A stretch of 20,284 bases of DNA. Source: Chaetoceros tenuissimus (lineage: Eukaryota > Bacillariophyta > Thalassiosirophyceae > Chaetocerotales > Chaetocerotaceae). The notes beneath the pieces were generated by a model. It was given only the letters and a program-made list of their open reading frames with translations. It made no database searches and was not told the DNA's origin. Numbering within the stretch: the stretch's first letter is position 1; each line of letters begins with the position of its first letter. Location: positions 1 to 20,284 of the forward strand of contig BLLK01000017.1 of assembly GCA_021927905.1 (NCBI GenBank), written 5' to 3'. Of this stretch, positions 9,001-17,314 are shown piece after piece. Made by a program: the position numbers and the translations under genes.

Positions 9001-9686
9001 CACATTAAAGGCGTGCTGACGAGAGCGATGGAGTTTGATGGTGTTCTCATGAGATCTATCATCAAGCTCTTGCTCTGAAAACACATCATCATCATGCCAC
9101 AAGTCAATGGTCATGTACTTTTCCCAACGTTGTAGGATAGGAAGAGGGCTGGTTTTGCTTCTTGGATCAACCATGACGATCAATCTACGAAGAGGCAAGG
9201 CGAAATGGTGGTATGCTAACCATTCAATGAGTCTATGGTTATCATCCATAACGAGAAGACATGCGGAGAAGGAATCCTCATGATGGGCGTTGATAGGATT
9301 CACATCTTTCTCTGTAGCACTTATTACGATCTGGCTTTCGAGAAGAGATGGTACCTGAGTTACGTATAATGACAAAGTGAGTACTTGTTGAAAATGTGGA
9401 ACATGTAAATGTAGATTACTCGGCTGTCATAGAACATCAAGTTCACATTTGTTGGAGGAATCGATAGCTAGAGTTCTTTTCCAACCCGAAGCCCCAAGCA
9501 ACTAGTGAAATTGAAAGGGTCCTGTACATAGAGTGACAAGGAATGGATTATATCCATAGTCTTCTGCCTACTTACCTCATGATTGGACTTAAGATTAGAA
9601 TCTTCATGGATGTACTGGGTGTGGACACCAGTCAGTGAGAGTAGAGATAACAAACCAACTGACACTGCACGATTTGCGAACCTCAT
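5990..9686 (-). CDS. Secreted mosaic glycosyltransferase: GT92-like, second GT-like domain, EGF-like, three ShKT-like modules
   Basis: Three exons inferred: 9686-9576, 9354-6703 and 6622-5990. Both introns fall in phase 0, giving about 1131 aa. Residues 1-23 form a signal peptide (VGLLSLLSLTGVHT). Residues ~66-375 are GT92-like (ACLLVMDDN, LIEWLAYHHFALPL, TDVDEY at 172-177, the DxD-type metal site). Residues ~404-642 form a second GT-like domain common in diatom proteins (FFGPLKSFKAISLPSIVKN, FFRLDAF, LNDQMIYGP, NPDVCFYRTRA). After Ala/Pro linkers and a Ser/Thr-rich region come an EGF-like module (~858-910) and a PTSA-repeat linker. Three Cys modules follow (~948-1001, ~1006-1060, ~1072-1129), each with C..F, CxW(L/I), RI(A/G)xYC and CxxC. 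It probably acts on glycans in the Golgi or outside the cell. Donor and acceptor are unknown; the gene model needs transcript support. Confidence 0.8.
6567..6614 (-). repeat. 12-bp coding minisatellite, four units
   Basis: Four tandem copies of gaagttggggca (the last ending ta) encode Pro-Thr-Ser-Ala repeats at the start of exon 3. This is the linker between the EGF-like module and the ShKT-like modules. Such units expand and contract easily, so linker length probably varies between alleles. Confidence 0.85.
6623..6702 (-). other. Intron 2 of the mosaic glycosyltransferase gene, 80 bp
   Basis: On the minus strand the donor is ACA|GTAAGTTC and the acceptor CAAATAG|CCAACG. Without removal, the exon 2 frame enters non-homologous Leu/Pro-rich sequence. 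With removal, it joins in phase 0 to the 210-codon ShKT frame ending at 5990. Both sides of the join are Pro/Thr-rich, as expected for one linker. Confidence 0.8.
6898..6937 (-). repeat. Ala-Pro coding microsatellite
   Basis: A GCAGGA/GCAGGT-type tract encodes alternating Ala-Pro (APAPAPAPAPAP) just before the EGF-like module of the minus-strand gene. It is a flexible spacer with no separate function visible. Confidence 0.75.
9355..9575 (-). other. Intron 1 of the mosaic glycosyltransferase gene, 221 bp
   Basis: On the minus strand the donor is ATGAG|GTAAGTAG and the acceptor TAACTCAG|GTACC. Splicing joins the signal-peptide exon to the catalytic exon in phase 0. Unspliced, the exon 1 frame stops near 9468 after the sequence GKEL. 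An internal alternative acceptor, CTATGTACAG at about 9531-9522, would give an exon that meets the same stop. Confidence 0.75.
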
Positions 9687-9947
9687 CTTTTATCATGGAA
9701 GGGAAAGAAGTTAGAATTGAGTCCATATTATGTGAGACAATGTAACTACAGTATAAAGGAGCAAAGGTCTATATAAAGGATGTGATCATTATGAGATTGA
9801 TTGACTTACAAGTACTGTGAAAATGTATTGATATTTCCTTAGATTATTCTTTGCTGCTGGAAATAATGGTAGGAAAGATGATTATTGTTTTTTTTCATTT
9901 TTGAAAGAAGTCTTTTCCGACGTCTTCCGCCCTCCGGCTTCTCTCTT
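9687..9947 (-). promoter_or_regulatory. Probable promoter region of the mosaic glycosyltransferase gene
   Basis: This is an AT-rich stretch directly upstream of the signal-peptide exon. It contains a tatataaag-type box at about 9771-9778 and a T-run near 9889. Transcription start sites cannot be fixed by eye. The dispersed repeat starts at its far end. Confidence 0.3.
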
Positions 9948-10755
9948 TACAAAATCCAATGACGAGATTTACATTATAATCAAGATGACGTCAGAGAGAA
10001 ATTTTCATTTGGGGATAATGGTTCTATTTCTCAGAAATCTGGGAGAGGAATGGAAGGATCATCTTCTGGCAGATTCCTTTGCAAAAGAGAAGAAGACCCC
10101 TTTTCTTGGGAAGAAGAAAGGGTTAAAATGTTCGGATCATTACTTTCGGATGTAGGGTTCGGGTCATTACCCTAGAAAGAACTTTCCTCTTCTTTTCAGC
10201 CAAGGTGAGGGATTATCCAAACAATTCCGGGTTCTGAACCAGTCTAAATCAAAGATAGGGGAAAAGGAGTTCATTTCTCCGAAATTTGGTCTAATCTTGA
10301 TCTTCCTTCCCATCATAGGGAGAGGAAGGGGGAATGGTTCTTCTTTCCTATGTTAGAACTCAAGACCTCCACCAGTCAAGATCCAATCAGGAGAAGGGAA
10401 AAGAAGGGAAGGGAAGGAATCGTGAAAAGAAAAAGAGCTGAAGAAATCTCTCGGGAGAAGGAAAAAGCTTCTCCCTTGAAAAAAAATCTCAGGGGTTCTA
10501 TCTTGGGAAAAAGAAAGGGTTGAAGTGTTCGGGTCTTCAAAAAAATCTCAAGATGATTATCTCAGGATGAAAAAGGAAGAACAGTTCTATCTCAACATCT
10601 CAACTCTTGAACTTTAGTCTTGGAAAGGGCCCTCGGGTCATTTTCAAAAGATCTCAAAATTCTTTCCCTCTCTCTCTCTCTTTCCTCTAAGGTCTGTTCG
10701 GGTCATCATGAAAAGTTCTCCCTCTTCTAAGGCAGTCGGGTGAAACTGCATTCAG
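9948..10755 (+). repeat. Dispersed repeat family, copy B (upstream of the minus-strand gene)
   Basis: This is the longest copy. It starts with aatccaatgacgag and TGACGTCA as in copy A. It has cores at about 10130 (ttcggatcatta) and 10165 (ttcgggtcatta), then ttgggaaaaagaaagggttg with tgttcgggtc at about 10527. The cttggaaagggccctcgggt block (~10618) and gttcgggtcatcatgaaaag with ctcttctaaggcagtcgg (~10688-10740) follow. The tail (~10599-10740) is nearly the same as 1603-1740. It contains several GGGAAGAAGAAAGGG-type purine runs. Relative to the gene it precedes (minus strand), it is inverted. No coding potential is conserved between copies; the 84-codon frame at 9901-10155 is not preserved elsewhere. 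Confidence 0.75.
9986..9993. promoter_or_regulatory. CRE-type palindrome TGACGTCA
   Basis: The second perfect TGACGTCA in the window, in the same local context (agaTGACGTCAg.gaga) as the one at 1358-1365. It lies 300 bp upstream of the ATG of the minus-strand gene. That is closer to a start codon than the first site and so a better regulatory candidate, but unproven. Confidence 0.35.
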
Positions 10756-10812
10756 ATACCATGATATAATAAGAAATCGTCTGGATATAAGATTGTTTCT
10801 TGCTCCTTTCAG

Positions 10813-10926
10813 CAGTACACAGGTGAGGAATGCGCACTACAGCTCTCTCTCATTGCAAAGAATAATATTGCAGCTTTTCTCAAATTAGATACGGAAGATC
10901 TTGTGAAGAGCATTGATTTTTCTTAG
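10813..10926 (+). pseudogene. Possible gene-fragment relic, unrecognised
   Basis: A short open stretch reads QYTGEECALQLSLIAKNN then IAAFLKLDTEDLVKSIDFS before a TAG at 10924-10926. It follows a pyrimidine-rich CTCCTTTCAG that looks like a splice acceptor. The residue mix is protein-like, but no start, donor or partner exon is visible and no family is recognised. It is either a last-exon relic or chance. Confidence 0.25.
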
Positions 10927-11326
10927 AGAAAAATGAAAGGGCTTTCTAATAGTTCGAATAAGTAATCATGACAATTGTCCTCATTGGAATGTTTTGAACA
11001 ATGTTTATAAATACTTAGTAATGCTTAAAAATAAACCTTCTCTGTTTCAGACCTGACGATCTGGCGTCTAGTGCCTAGAAATTCCTGGAGAAAGTAGCTA
11101 GAGCCCCTTTCTTTCGTGAACAAGACGATCTGAGCATCATTATGGTGTACTGTGCCATCAATGGTATAGAAGCTTGAGTTTCATTCATTTCATAACTTGG
11201 AAAAATACTTTAGAGTGCCGCCAAGTTTACAGACAATGACAAGAATGATGTCAAGTATGGCTCAGTTAAAATTGAGATGCATCCAAGGTCACTTGTAACT
11301 GACTTTCGAACAACTCTCCAGCATAC
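10927..11326. other. Intergenic stretch, only a diverged repeat seen
   Basis: No gene is supported here. At 11088-11146 it carries the gctagagcccc and tcattatgg blocks shared with 4802-4910. A 21-codon open stretch on the minus strand at about 11265-11326 may be further decay of the adjacent pseudogene. Confidence 0.4.
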
Positions 11327-11990
11327 CTAAATAACAATTCGTCCATGTAATTCTAATTCAAGAATGACTTCTGTAGCCTCTTCCGAAAGTCCTCCTGTAC
11401 TATTGGATCTTCTCATGGGTGCCACACATATCTGCCATACTCATCCAAGGCACGAAATGATGAAGAATCTTGTTACTATCCTCACAACGATTGATATGCA
11501 CAATGGCACACCGAGACATTCTTGAGACAATGTTTTCAAACTCTTGTAGGAAGTCAGGTTTGCTAGGAGACAGCGAGTTGATCTCACTCTCATGAGCTGT
11601 ACTTCCAAAAATGCGAGCGTACTCGTTGTTGCAACCATTGTTGTGCTTATCCATTGCAACGGGTAGAAGATTATTCCAGTCTTTAGGTGTCAATGAATCA
11701 GAGGAAGGCAAATGCAGGGTGTCCATCTCTACTGTCATTCTATAGTTCCAACAACTAACAACTCTATCAATAGTGGGTCAAATGTTTGTTATACAATCGA
11801 AGAATGGATAGGAATCATCTAACTTGTGATAGGAAACAGTTTGTCCTTTCTCCAAGGTGATTGGCTCTGTCATCCCTAAAAGAATGCTACGAGCCTTTGT
11901 TTCTCTAATGATCTGAGTCATTTGCATATAGTTGATATGCCCTGCAAATATTGTAATATTTCCTTGACTAGGAGGCAAAGAGTATGGCAC
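11327..11990 (-). pseudogene. Decayed, unrecognised minus-strand gene truncated by the retrotransposon
   Basis: Reading from the LTR edge, a frame begins VPYSLPPSQGNITIFAGHIN and runs to an in-frame TGA (11778-11780). It continues in the same frame (DRVVSCWNYRMTVEMDTLHL, later CAIVHINRCEDSNKILHHF) to a TAG at 11400-11402. A one-base shift there opens a protein-like end (GLSEEATEVILELELHGRIV) to 11327. Protein-like sequence on both sides of each lesion suggests a real gene, now carrying one nonsense and one frameshift change and missing its 5' part. I do not recognise the family. An intron at the TGA is possible, but I see no good donor and acceptor pair. The ATG at 12011 lies in LTR sequence and is not its start. 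Confidence 0.5.
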
Positions 11991-12168
11991 TGTTATAAAC
12001 GCCAGCTCCAACTGGCTAGCAACCTAGCCGCATACATGGCAAGCTATTTACCGATTACTCAAGATTCAGCATTTCCGTTGCTCTCTTGATCTCATCTGTG
12101 TAACTAGTTCATTTATTTCGCTAATTACTTAGTAGCAATTACCTCAACAAATTCACTAGTCTACAACA
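11991..12168 (+). repeat. 5' LTR, 178 bp
   Basis: It is the same length as 17216-17393 and appears identical base for base. It starts TGTTATAAACG and ends CTACAACA, giving a short TGTT/AACA terminal inverted repeat. TATAAA at 11994-11999 is a possible promoter box only a few bases into the LTR. Short LTRs like this are known in copia-type elements. Confidence 0.93.
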
Positions 12169-12186
12169 TAAGTAATTGCGAGAATA

Positions 12187-13444
12187 ATGCCGAACGAAGG
12201 CACAAAAGCAGTTGACTACTGCACAATTTTTCCAAACACACTAGAAAATGGAAAACTGATCCCAATCCGTGGAAAACCAACTTTTAACCAACTCACCGAC
12301 CTACGGAAACTTCTTGTCCAAAATGCTGCCACAATCCATACAACGCTTGGTGGAGGACAACATGGCTATTCAGGACTTGTAGTGTCCCCAGCTGACTACG
12401 CGCTCCTCAGTAATGTCCCGTTCCAAATGCCAGGATTACCACCAGTGGATCCTGTGTACCCTCCAGCTGCTACCCAACATCAAATCTCGGCTGCAGACAG
12501 AGTGCATACCGAACAATGGCGAAGATACAACGAAGCTGTTGCAGTGGAACAAGCATTAAAAAAAACAATTGACTGAAGTTATTGAGAGAATTTATTTGAA
12601 TCAACGACTAAATAATATTACTGGCGTGCTTACGGGCCCTCTCCACGACACTATGACTTGGTTACTACAAACATATGGCCAGGTAAAATATTCCACTGTT
12701 GTTGAAGAACAAGCTGCACTCACAAAATACCCAGTCCAAGTCCACACCACTCTCACTGATTTTTTTACAAAAATTGACGAGCACGTTCCTCGTGCTACGG
12801 CTGCAGGAGTCCCATTGACCGAATTTCAAGTTATTGCAATCGCCAAACAAGCTATTCAGAAAAATACAAGTTTTCAGCAGGCTGTTATGGCTTGGAATGC
12901 AAGACAACAGCAACCGACCTGGATTGCCTTCAAGCAATTTTTTCTACAACAACAAAATGATTTGGAACAAGTCCTCGAGGAAACACCAGCTGGACAAATG
13001 TTCCACACTCCTACAGCTGATGATCATCAACTAATGATGCAACTCATGAACATGCTCCTTGAACAGCATCAAAACCCACCAGCACCTGCTCCAGCTCCAC
13101 CAGCACCTGCTCCAGCTCCACCAGCACTTGCTCCAGCTCCAGCTCCACCAACACAAGATCATTCTGCTTTCCATGCTGCACAAGCAGCAGAGATCCAGCA
13201 ACTTCGTGCAGCTATCGATGCATTGCAGGCAAATGTACGTCGTCCTCGTAGACCTCCACAGCCTATGACTGGACCAAGACAAGGCCAACCAAGTCGACCA
13301 ATTCCTGCTCACTTCAATAAATACTGCTACACTCACGGACGCTGCAATCATGATTCTCCAGGGTGCAGAAATAAATGCCCTGACCACAAGGATGAAGCAA
13401 CCATGGCAAATAAAATGGGTGGAAGTACATTTGGATGCTCTTGA
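12187..13444 (+). CDS. gag: Gag capsid/nucleocapsid protein, interrupted by a one-base frameshift
   Basis: An ATG at 12187 opens 129 codons that end at TGA 12574-12576. The homologous frame continues from about 12566 in the +1 frame to TGA 13442-13444. The joint lies in an A8 run (12558-12565); seven A residues would keep one frame. The downstream part has the copia Gag helical region (MAWNARQQQPTWIAFKQFF), then Ala/Pro repeats (~13072-13150). A basic stretch (RRPRRPP) and a Cys/His nucleocapsid motif (CYTHGRCNHDSPGC, ending KMGG) follow. Gag packages the element RNA in virus-like particles and supplies the intracellular shell. The upstream 129-codon part is N-terminal Gag. The break is either a mutation, a homopolymer sequencing error, or a slippage site. 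Confidence 0.85.
12558..12565 (+). other. A8 homopolymer at the gag frame break
   Basis: The sequence TTA followed by eight A shifts gag out of frame by one base, and the frame then stops 9 bp later. Downstream Gag lies in the +1 frame. Eight A residues in a row are prone to polymerase slippage and to miscalled length. Confidence 0.7.
13081..13150 (+). repeat. 21-bp coding repeat in gag (Ala-Pro-rich)
   Basis: Two exact 21-bp units (agcacctgctccagctccacc) sit at 13081-13101 and 13102-13122. A third, altered unit follows. They encode APAPAPP-type spacers between the capsid-like region and the C-terminal basic/zinc region. Confidence 0.7.
13442..13444 (+). other. In-frame UGA separating Gag and Pol
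   Basis: The last gag codons (GGA TGC TCT) are followed by TGA CGA. The same frame then stays open through the spacer into the protease DSGA motif and all of Pol. UGA followed by C is the leakiest stop context known in eukaryotes, so Pol could be made by readthrough. A single point mutation of a sense codon is the simple alternative. Confidence 0.65.
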
Positions 13445-13543
13445 CGAGGTGGGACCGGAATAATCAATACTGATAAAATAAATAATATTTGTATTCCTGC
13501 AGTCCCACCCTCAATAGAAAATATTTTACAAGGAACTGATGTA

Positions 13544-16500
13544 ATGAAAGCAGACTCTGGTGCATCTGGCACATACCTGATGGAGACACATGCGGAAAAA
13601 TTACACAATTTACAGCAAACCACAACTGGTCCAGCAGTCGGAACTCCAACAGGTATCAGAATTGAACCGAACAAAAATGGCAATCTCCCTTTTGACGGTC
13701 TCTCAGAGGAAGCAAAACAAGCCCATGTTTTTCCAGAACTAACGAGTGCATCGCTTTTATCAATGGGACAACTGTGTGACGATGATTGTACTGCTGTATT
13801 TACCAAAAATGATTTACAAATTTTCAAAAATGGAAAATTATTGATTAAAGGACTACGAAATAGAAAGGATGGACTGTGGGATGTTCCGTTTGATCAGTCG
13901 AAGCTTCTCCAAAACCAACCATCTGCGAATGTTTTAATAGATCTCCAACAGTCAAAAAAGGAACTCGCATCATTTTATCATGGAGTGCTTGGTGGCCCAG
14001 TAAAAACAACATTTCTCAATGCACTTCGGAAAGGATTCTTCACCAACTGGCCCGGTCTGACCACCGAATTGATCTCAAAACATCTTGATCCAAAAATCTA
14101 TACAGCCAAAGGTCATATAGCACAAGAAAAACAGGGGCTCAGGTCGACTTCACAAACTGATACTGATTTTTTACCAGAACAAGAGACAGAAAGAACTCAT
14201 GAATGCTTTGTTACCATCGAAAAGTACGACGAATTGAATGGAAAATCCTATTCTGACCTGACTGGTCGTTTTCCCATTCCATCTAGCCGAGGCAATGAAT
14301 ATATTGTTGTGATCTATGACTACGATGCAAATGCTATTCTAGCCGAAGCAATTCCAAACCGACAAGCTGCAACCATCCGTGACGCCACTATCAAAATGCT
14401 AGATAAATTGACAACCGGAGGTTTTACTCCCAAGCTGCACATTTTGGATAACGAATGCAGTGCCCTGCTCAAGGCTGCTTTTCACAAACACAAAATTAAA
14501 TTTCAATTGGTACCTCCACATCAAAAAAGGCGTAATGCAGCCGAGCGTGCGATTCAAACATTCAAAAATCACTTCATAACAATTCTCTGTTTGGTCGATC
14601 CTGATTTCCCTCTATCTGAGTGGGATCGTCTCCTTCCTCAGACTCTCCTTAGCTTGAACCATCTGCGAGCAGCCAGAGTCAATCCAAAATTATCGGCCTA
14701 TGCTGCACTTGAAGGAATTTATGATTTCAACAGATCTCCATTAGCTCCCCTCGGAACCAAGCTTGTGTACCATGTCAAGCCTGATCAACGATCCACCTTT
14801 GGCACAAGAGGCAAAGAGGCGTGGTATGTAGGACCTGCACCAGAACACTACCGTTGTGTTACTATTTTTCTTCCGGACACACAACGCGAAATACAGGTAG
14901 ATACTGTGCAATATTTCCCGAATAGGGTACCGATCCCAAAGTCGTCCAAAGAATCTCTCCTTCTAAAATCAGCCTTAGACATGCTAGAATTACTGAAGGA
15001 TCCGACGCCGGCTATGCCAGCTCTTGATTACTCGCAGCTCACAACTGCCGCAGTAACCAAACTTGCAGAACTATTGCATCGTGCAGCCAAACAACCGAAG
15101 GTGCACATTCCTACTGACAGTGTTCCCACAGAGAACGTTCCAACTCCATCCACCCCCGACGAGAGGGTCGAACCATCATCCCCTGCACAAGTTCCGAGGG
15201 TGGTGTCACCAACCCCACTTCCACAGGAGGGTTCAACTCAACATCCGGCACAAGTTCCGAGGGTGGAGTCTCAACGTTCTCCACAGCCATCTGTTAGTCC
15301 AACGCAACAGCCAACACCAATTCCCATTACACAAGATGACGATTGTACTCCATCTCAACGCCTGCATCGCTACAACACCAGAAATAAATTTTCAAGGCAA
15401 AATGCACTTGTCCATCTCCTTCAGGAACAACCATCTGATCCATCTGATATGTTTTTTATGCCAACAGTGCATCATATTTTCAATGAAATTACTGGAAAAA
15501 AGGAAACATTGGACACACTCCTTGCTGGAAAATTTCATGACATCTGGAATCGATCTCTTTCCAATGAGTTAGGTCGTCTCACTGAAGGTATCCGTGACAT
15601 AAAAGGTACACAGACCATGGTCTTCATACACAAAGATCAAGTCCCAGTCGGAAGAATAGCAACCTATCTCAATCCTGTTTGTGATTACAGACCCAAAAAA
15701 GATGATCCACATCAAGTTCGATTAACGGTGGGGGGAGATAAATTACCGTACCCTTTTGATGCAAGTTCTCCAGCAGCGGGATTGACAGATGCCAAATTAA
15801 TTTTCAACAGCACCATTTCCACCGACAACGCAAGATTCATGTCCATCGATATAAAAGATTTTTTCCTAAATAATCCTATGCAGCGATATGAATATGCACG
15901 GATTCCGGTACGATGGATTCCTGAAGACATCATGGAAAAATACAATTTGAAAGAAAAAATTTACAATGGTTATGTCTATGTTGAAATTCGTAAGGGTATG
16001 TATGGCTTAAAGCAAGCTGCACGTATTGCATATGACAGACTTGTCGAATATTTACGTCCTCATGGATATGCTCCCTCCAGAACCAACCCAGGTTTATGGA
16101 AACATGAATCCAAAAAAGTGTACTTTGCATTATGTGTGGATGATTTTGGTGTGAAATATACATGTAAAAAACAAGTGCAACATCTGCTGGACGTACTACA
16201 GCAACAGTATCCGATTCAATATGACTGGTCAGGAAATGAGTTTCTTGGGCTGACGTTAGACTGGCATTACGACGAAGGCTATGTCGACCTGTGGATGAAG
16301 GGATACATTAATCATGTTCGTCACAAGTTCCAACACCCAGATCCAAAGCGACCCCAACACTGTCCACACCCATATCGAGAAATTCGATATGGTGCAAAAA
16401 TTCAATATGCGGACGCACCGGACGAAAGTCCTTTGCTATCCAAGGCTGCAACGCGAGAAATACAAGCTATCGTTGGTTCATTACTATACTACGCACGAGC

Positions 16501-17314
16501 TCTTGATTCCACATTGCTTCCGGCATTGAATACATTGTCTTATCAACAATCCAAGCCAACAGAAACTACCAAAAAATTAGCCATGCAATTATTGGACTAT
16601 GTGGCAACATATCCTGATGCTGTCATTCGATTCAAACGTAGCGACATGATTTTATATATCCACTCTGATGCCGCTTACCTCGTGCTTCCAAAAGCACGCA
16701 GTCGAATTGCTGGATATTATTTTTTAAGCAACAATGTACGAGATGGTGAGGACCCACCACTCAACGGTGCTGTCCTCGTCGAATGCAAAAAACTTGATCC
16801 AGTTGCGAGCTCCTCTGCCGAGTCTGAAACAGGTGGATTGTATAACAATGCACAGAATGGTGTACCAATGCGAAATGATCTTGAATTTTTAGACCACCCC
16901 CAACCTGACGATGGAACACCTTTAGTCACAGACAATGCTTCTTCTCATGGCCTCCTAACAAAACTTATGAAACCAAAACGAGCAAAAGCATGGGACATGA
17001 GATACCATTGGCTCGAAGATCGAATTCAACAAAAGCAGTTCAAACTGATTTGGAGAAAGGGTATAGAAAATTTAGCTGATTATTTTACAAAACATCACCA
17101 TCCAGCAGTGCACCAGAAGATGAGATACAAATATTTGCAACGCATCAATGCAATGATTGACCAGCAATGGCCTTCAATCCGTAAACAACTTCCACATACG
17201 CGCCTAGCGAGGGTGTGTTATAAACGCCAGCTCCAACTGGCTAGCAACCTAGCCGCATACATGGCAAGCTATTTACCGATTACTCAAGATTCAGCATTTC
17301 CGTTGCTCTCTTGA
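13544..17314 (+). CDS. pol: Pol polyprotein: protease, integrase, reverse transcriptase, RNase H
   Basis: 1256 codons from the first ATG, but the frame is open from the gag UGA at 13442, so the natural N-terminus is probably Gag-linked. Protease: DSGA at residues 4-7. Integrase core: D238, D302 and E334 (SYSDLTG, ILDNE, NAAERAIQTF). The canonical HHCC finger upstream is not clear. A Pro-rich linker (~520-600) holds two PAQVPRV repeats. Reverse transcriptase: MSIDIKDFF (D769) and CVDD (864-867, in place of the usual YVDD), with KGMYGLKQAAR. RNase H: D1042, E1093, D1130 and D1179 regions (HSDAAY, SSAESETGG, TDNASS, NLADYFTK). All catalytic residues I can place are present. It cleaves the polyprotein, copies the element RNA and integrates the DNA. 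The last ~33 residues are encoded by the 3' LTR. Confidence 0.93.
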   Translation: MKADSGASGTYLMETHAEKLHNLQQTTTGPAVGTPTGIRIEPNKNGNLPFDGLSEEAKQAHVFPELTSASLLSMGQLCDDDCTAVFTKNDLQIFKNGKLLIKGLRNRKDGLWDVPFDQSKLLQNQPSANVLIDLQQSKKELASFYHGVLGGPVKTTFLNALRKGFFTNWPGLTTELISKHLDPKIYTAKGHIAQEKQGLRSTSQTDTDFLPEQETERTHECFVTIEKYDELNGKSYSDLTGRFPIPSSRGNEYIVVIYDYDANAILAEAIPNRQAATIRDATIKMLDKLTTGGFTPKLHILDNECSALLKAAFHKHKIKFQLVPPHQKRRNAAERAIQTFKNHFITILCLVDPDFPLSEWDRLLPQTLLSLNHLRAARVNPKLSAYAALEGIYDFNRSPLAPLGTKLVYHVKPDQRSTFGTRGKEAWYVGPAPEHYRCVTIFLPDTQREIQVDTVQYFPNRVPIPKSSKESLLLKSALDMLELLKDPTPAMPALDYSQLTTAAVTKLAELLHRAAKQPKVHIPTDSVPTENVPTPSTPDERVEPSSPAQVPRVVSPTPLPQEGSTQHPAQVPRVESQRSPQPSVSPTQQPTPIPITQDDDCTPSQRLHRYNTRNKFSRQNALVHLLQEQPSDPSDMFFMPTVHHIFNEITGKKETLDTLLAGKFHDIWNRSLSNELGRLTEGIRDIKGTQTMVFIHKDQVPVGRIATYLNPVCDYRPKKDDPHQVRLTVGGDKLPYPFDASSPAAGLTDAKLIFNSTISTDNARFMSIDIKDFFLNNPMQRYEYARIPVRWIPEDIMEKYNLKEKIYNGYVYVEIRKGMYGLKQAARIAYDRLVEYLRPHGYAPSRTNPGLWKHESKKVYFALCVDDFGVKYTCKKQVQHLLDVLQQQYPIQYDWSGNEFLGLTLDWHYDEGYVDLWMKGYINHVRHKFQHPDPKRPQHCPHPYREIRYGAKIQYADAPDESPLLSKAATREIQAIVGSLLYYARALDSTLLPALNTLSYQQSKPTETTKKLAMQLLDYVATYPDAVIRFKRSDMILYIHSDAAYLVLPKARSRIAGYYFLSNNVRDGEDPPLNGAVLVECKKLDPVASSSAESETGGLYNNAQNGVPMRNDLEFLDHPQPDDGTPLVTDNASSHGLLTKLMKPKRAKAWDMRYHWLEDRIQQKQFKLIWRKGIENLADYFTKHHHPAVHQKMRYKYLQRINAMIDQQWPSIRKQLPHTRLARVCYKRQLQLASNLAAYMASYLPITQDSAFPLLS

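Noticed and set aside
9901-10155. 84-codon plus-strand frame
   Set aside because: It lies inside repeat copy B, begins with a non-ATG codon, and the frame is not preserved in copy A.
10130-10180. A gggttcgggtc word that looked like the T-loop of a tRNA or a Pol III B box
   Set aside because: No acceptor stem or anticodon arm can be folded around it, and the word is simply the core of the dispersed repeat.
11991-12168. Ty3/gypsy affiliation of the element
   Set aside because: Integrase precedes reverse transcriptase and the reverse transcriptase has a CVDD copia-type motif, so it is Ty1/copia.
13079-13155. Possible CRISPR-like or satellite array
   Set aside because: The units are direct coding repeats for Ala-Pro in gag without unique spacers; no CRISPR array exists in this window.
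12665-13827. Open frames on the minus strand across gag and the start of pol
   Set aside because: They are antisense shadows of clearly coding Gag/Pol sequence; their Trp/Ser-rich repeats are the complement of the Ala/Pro repeat.
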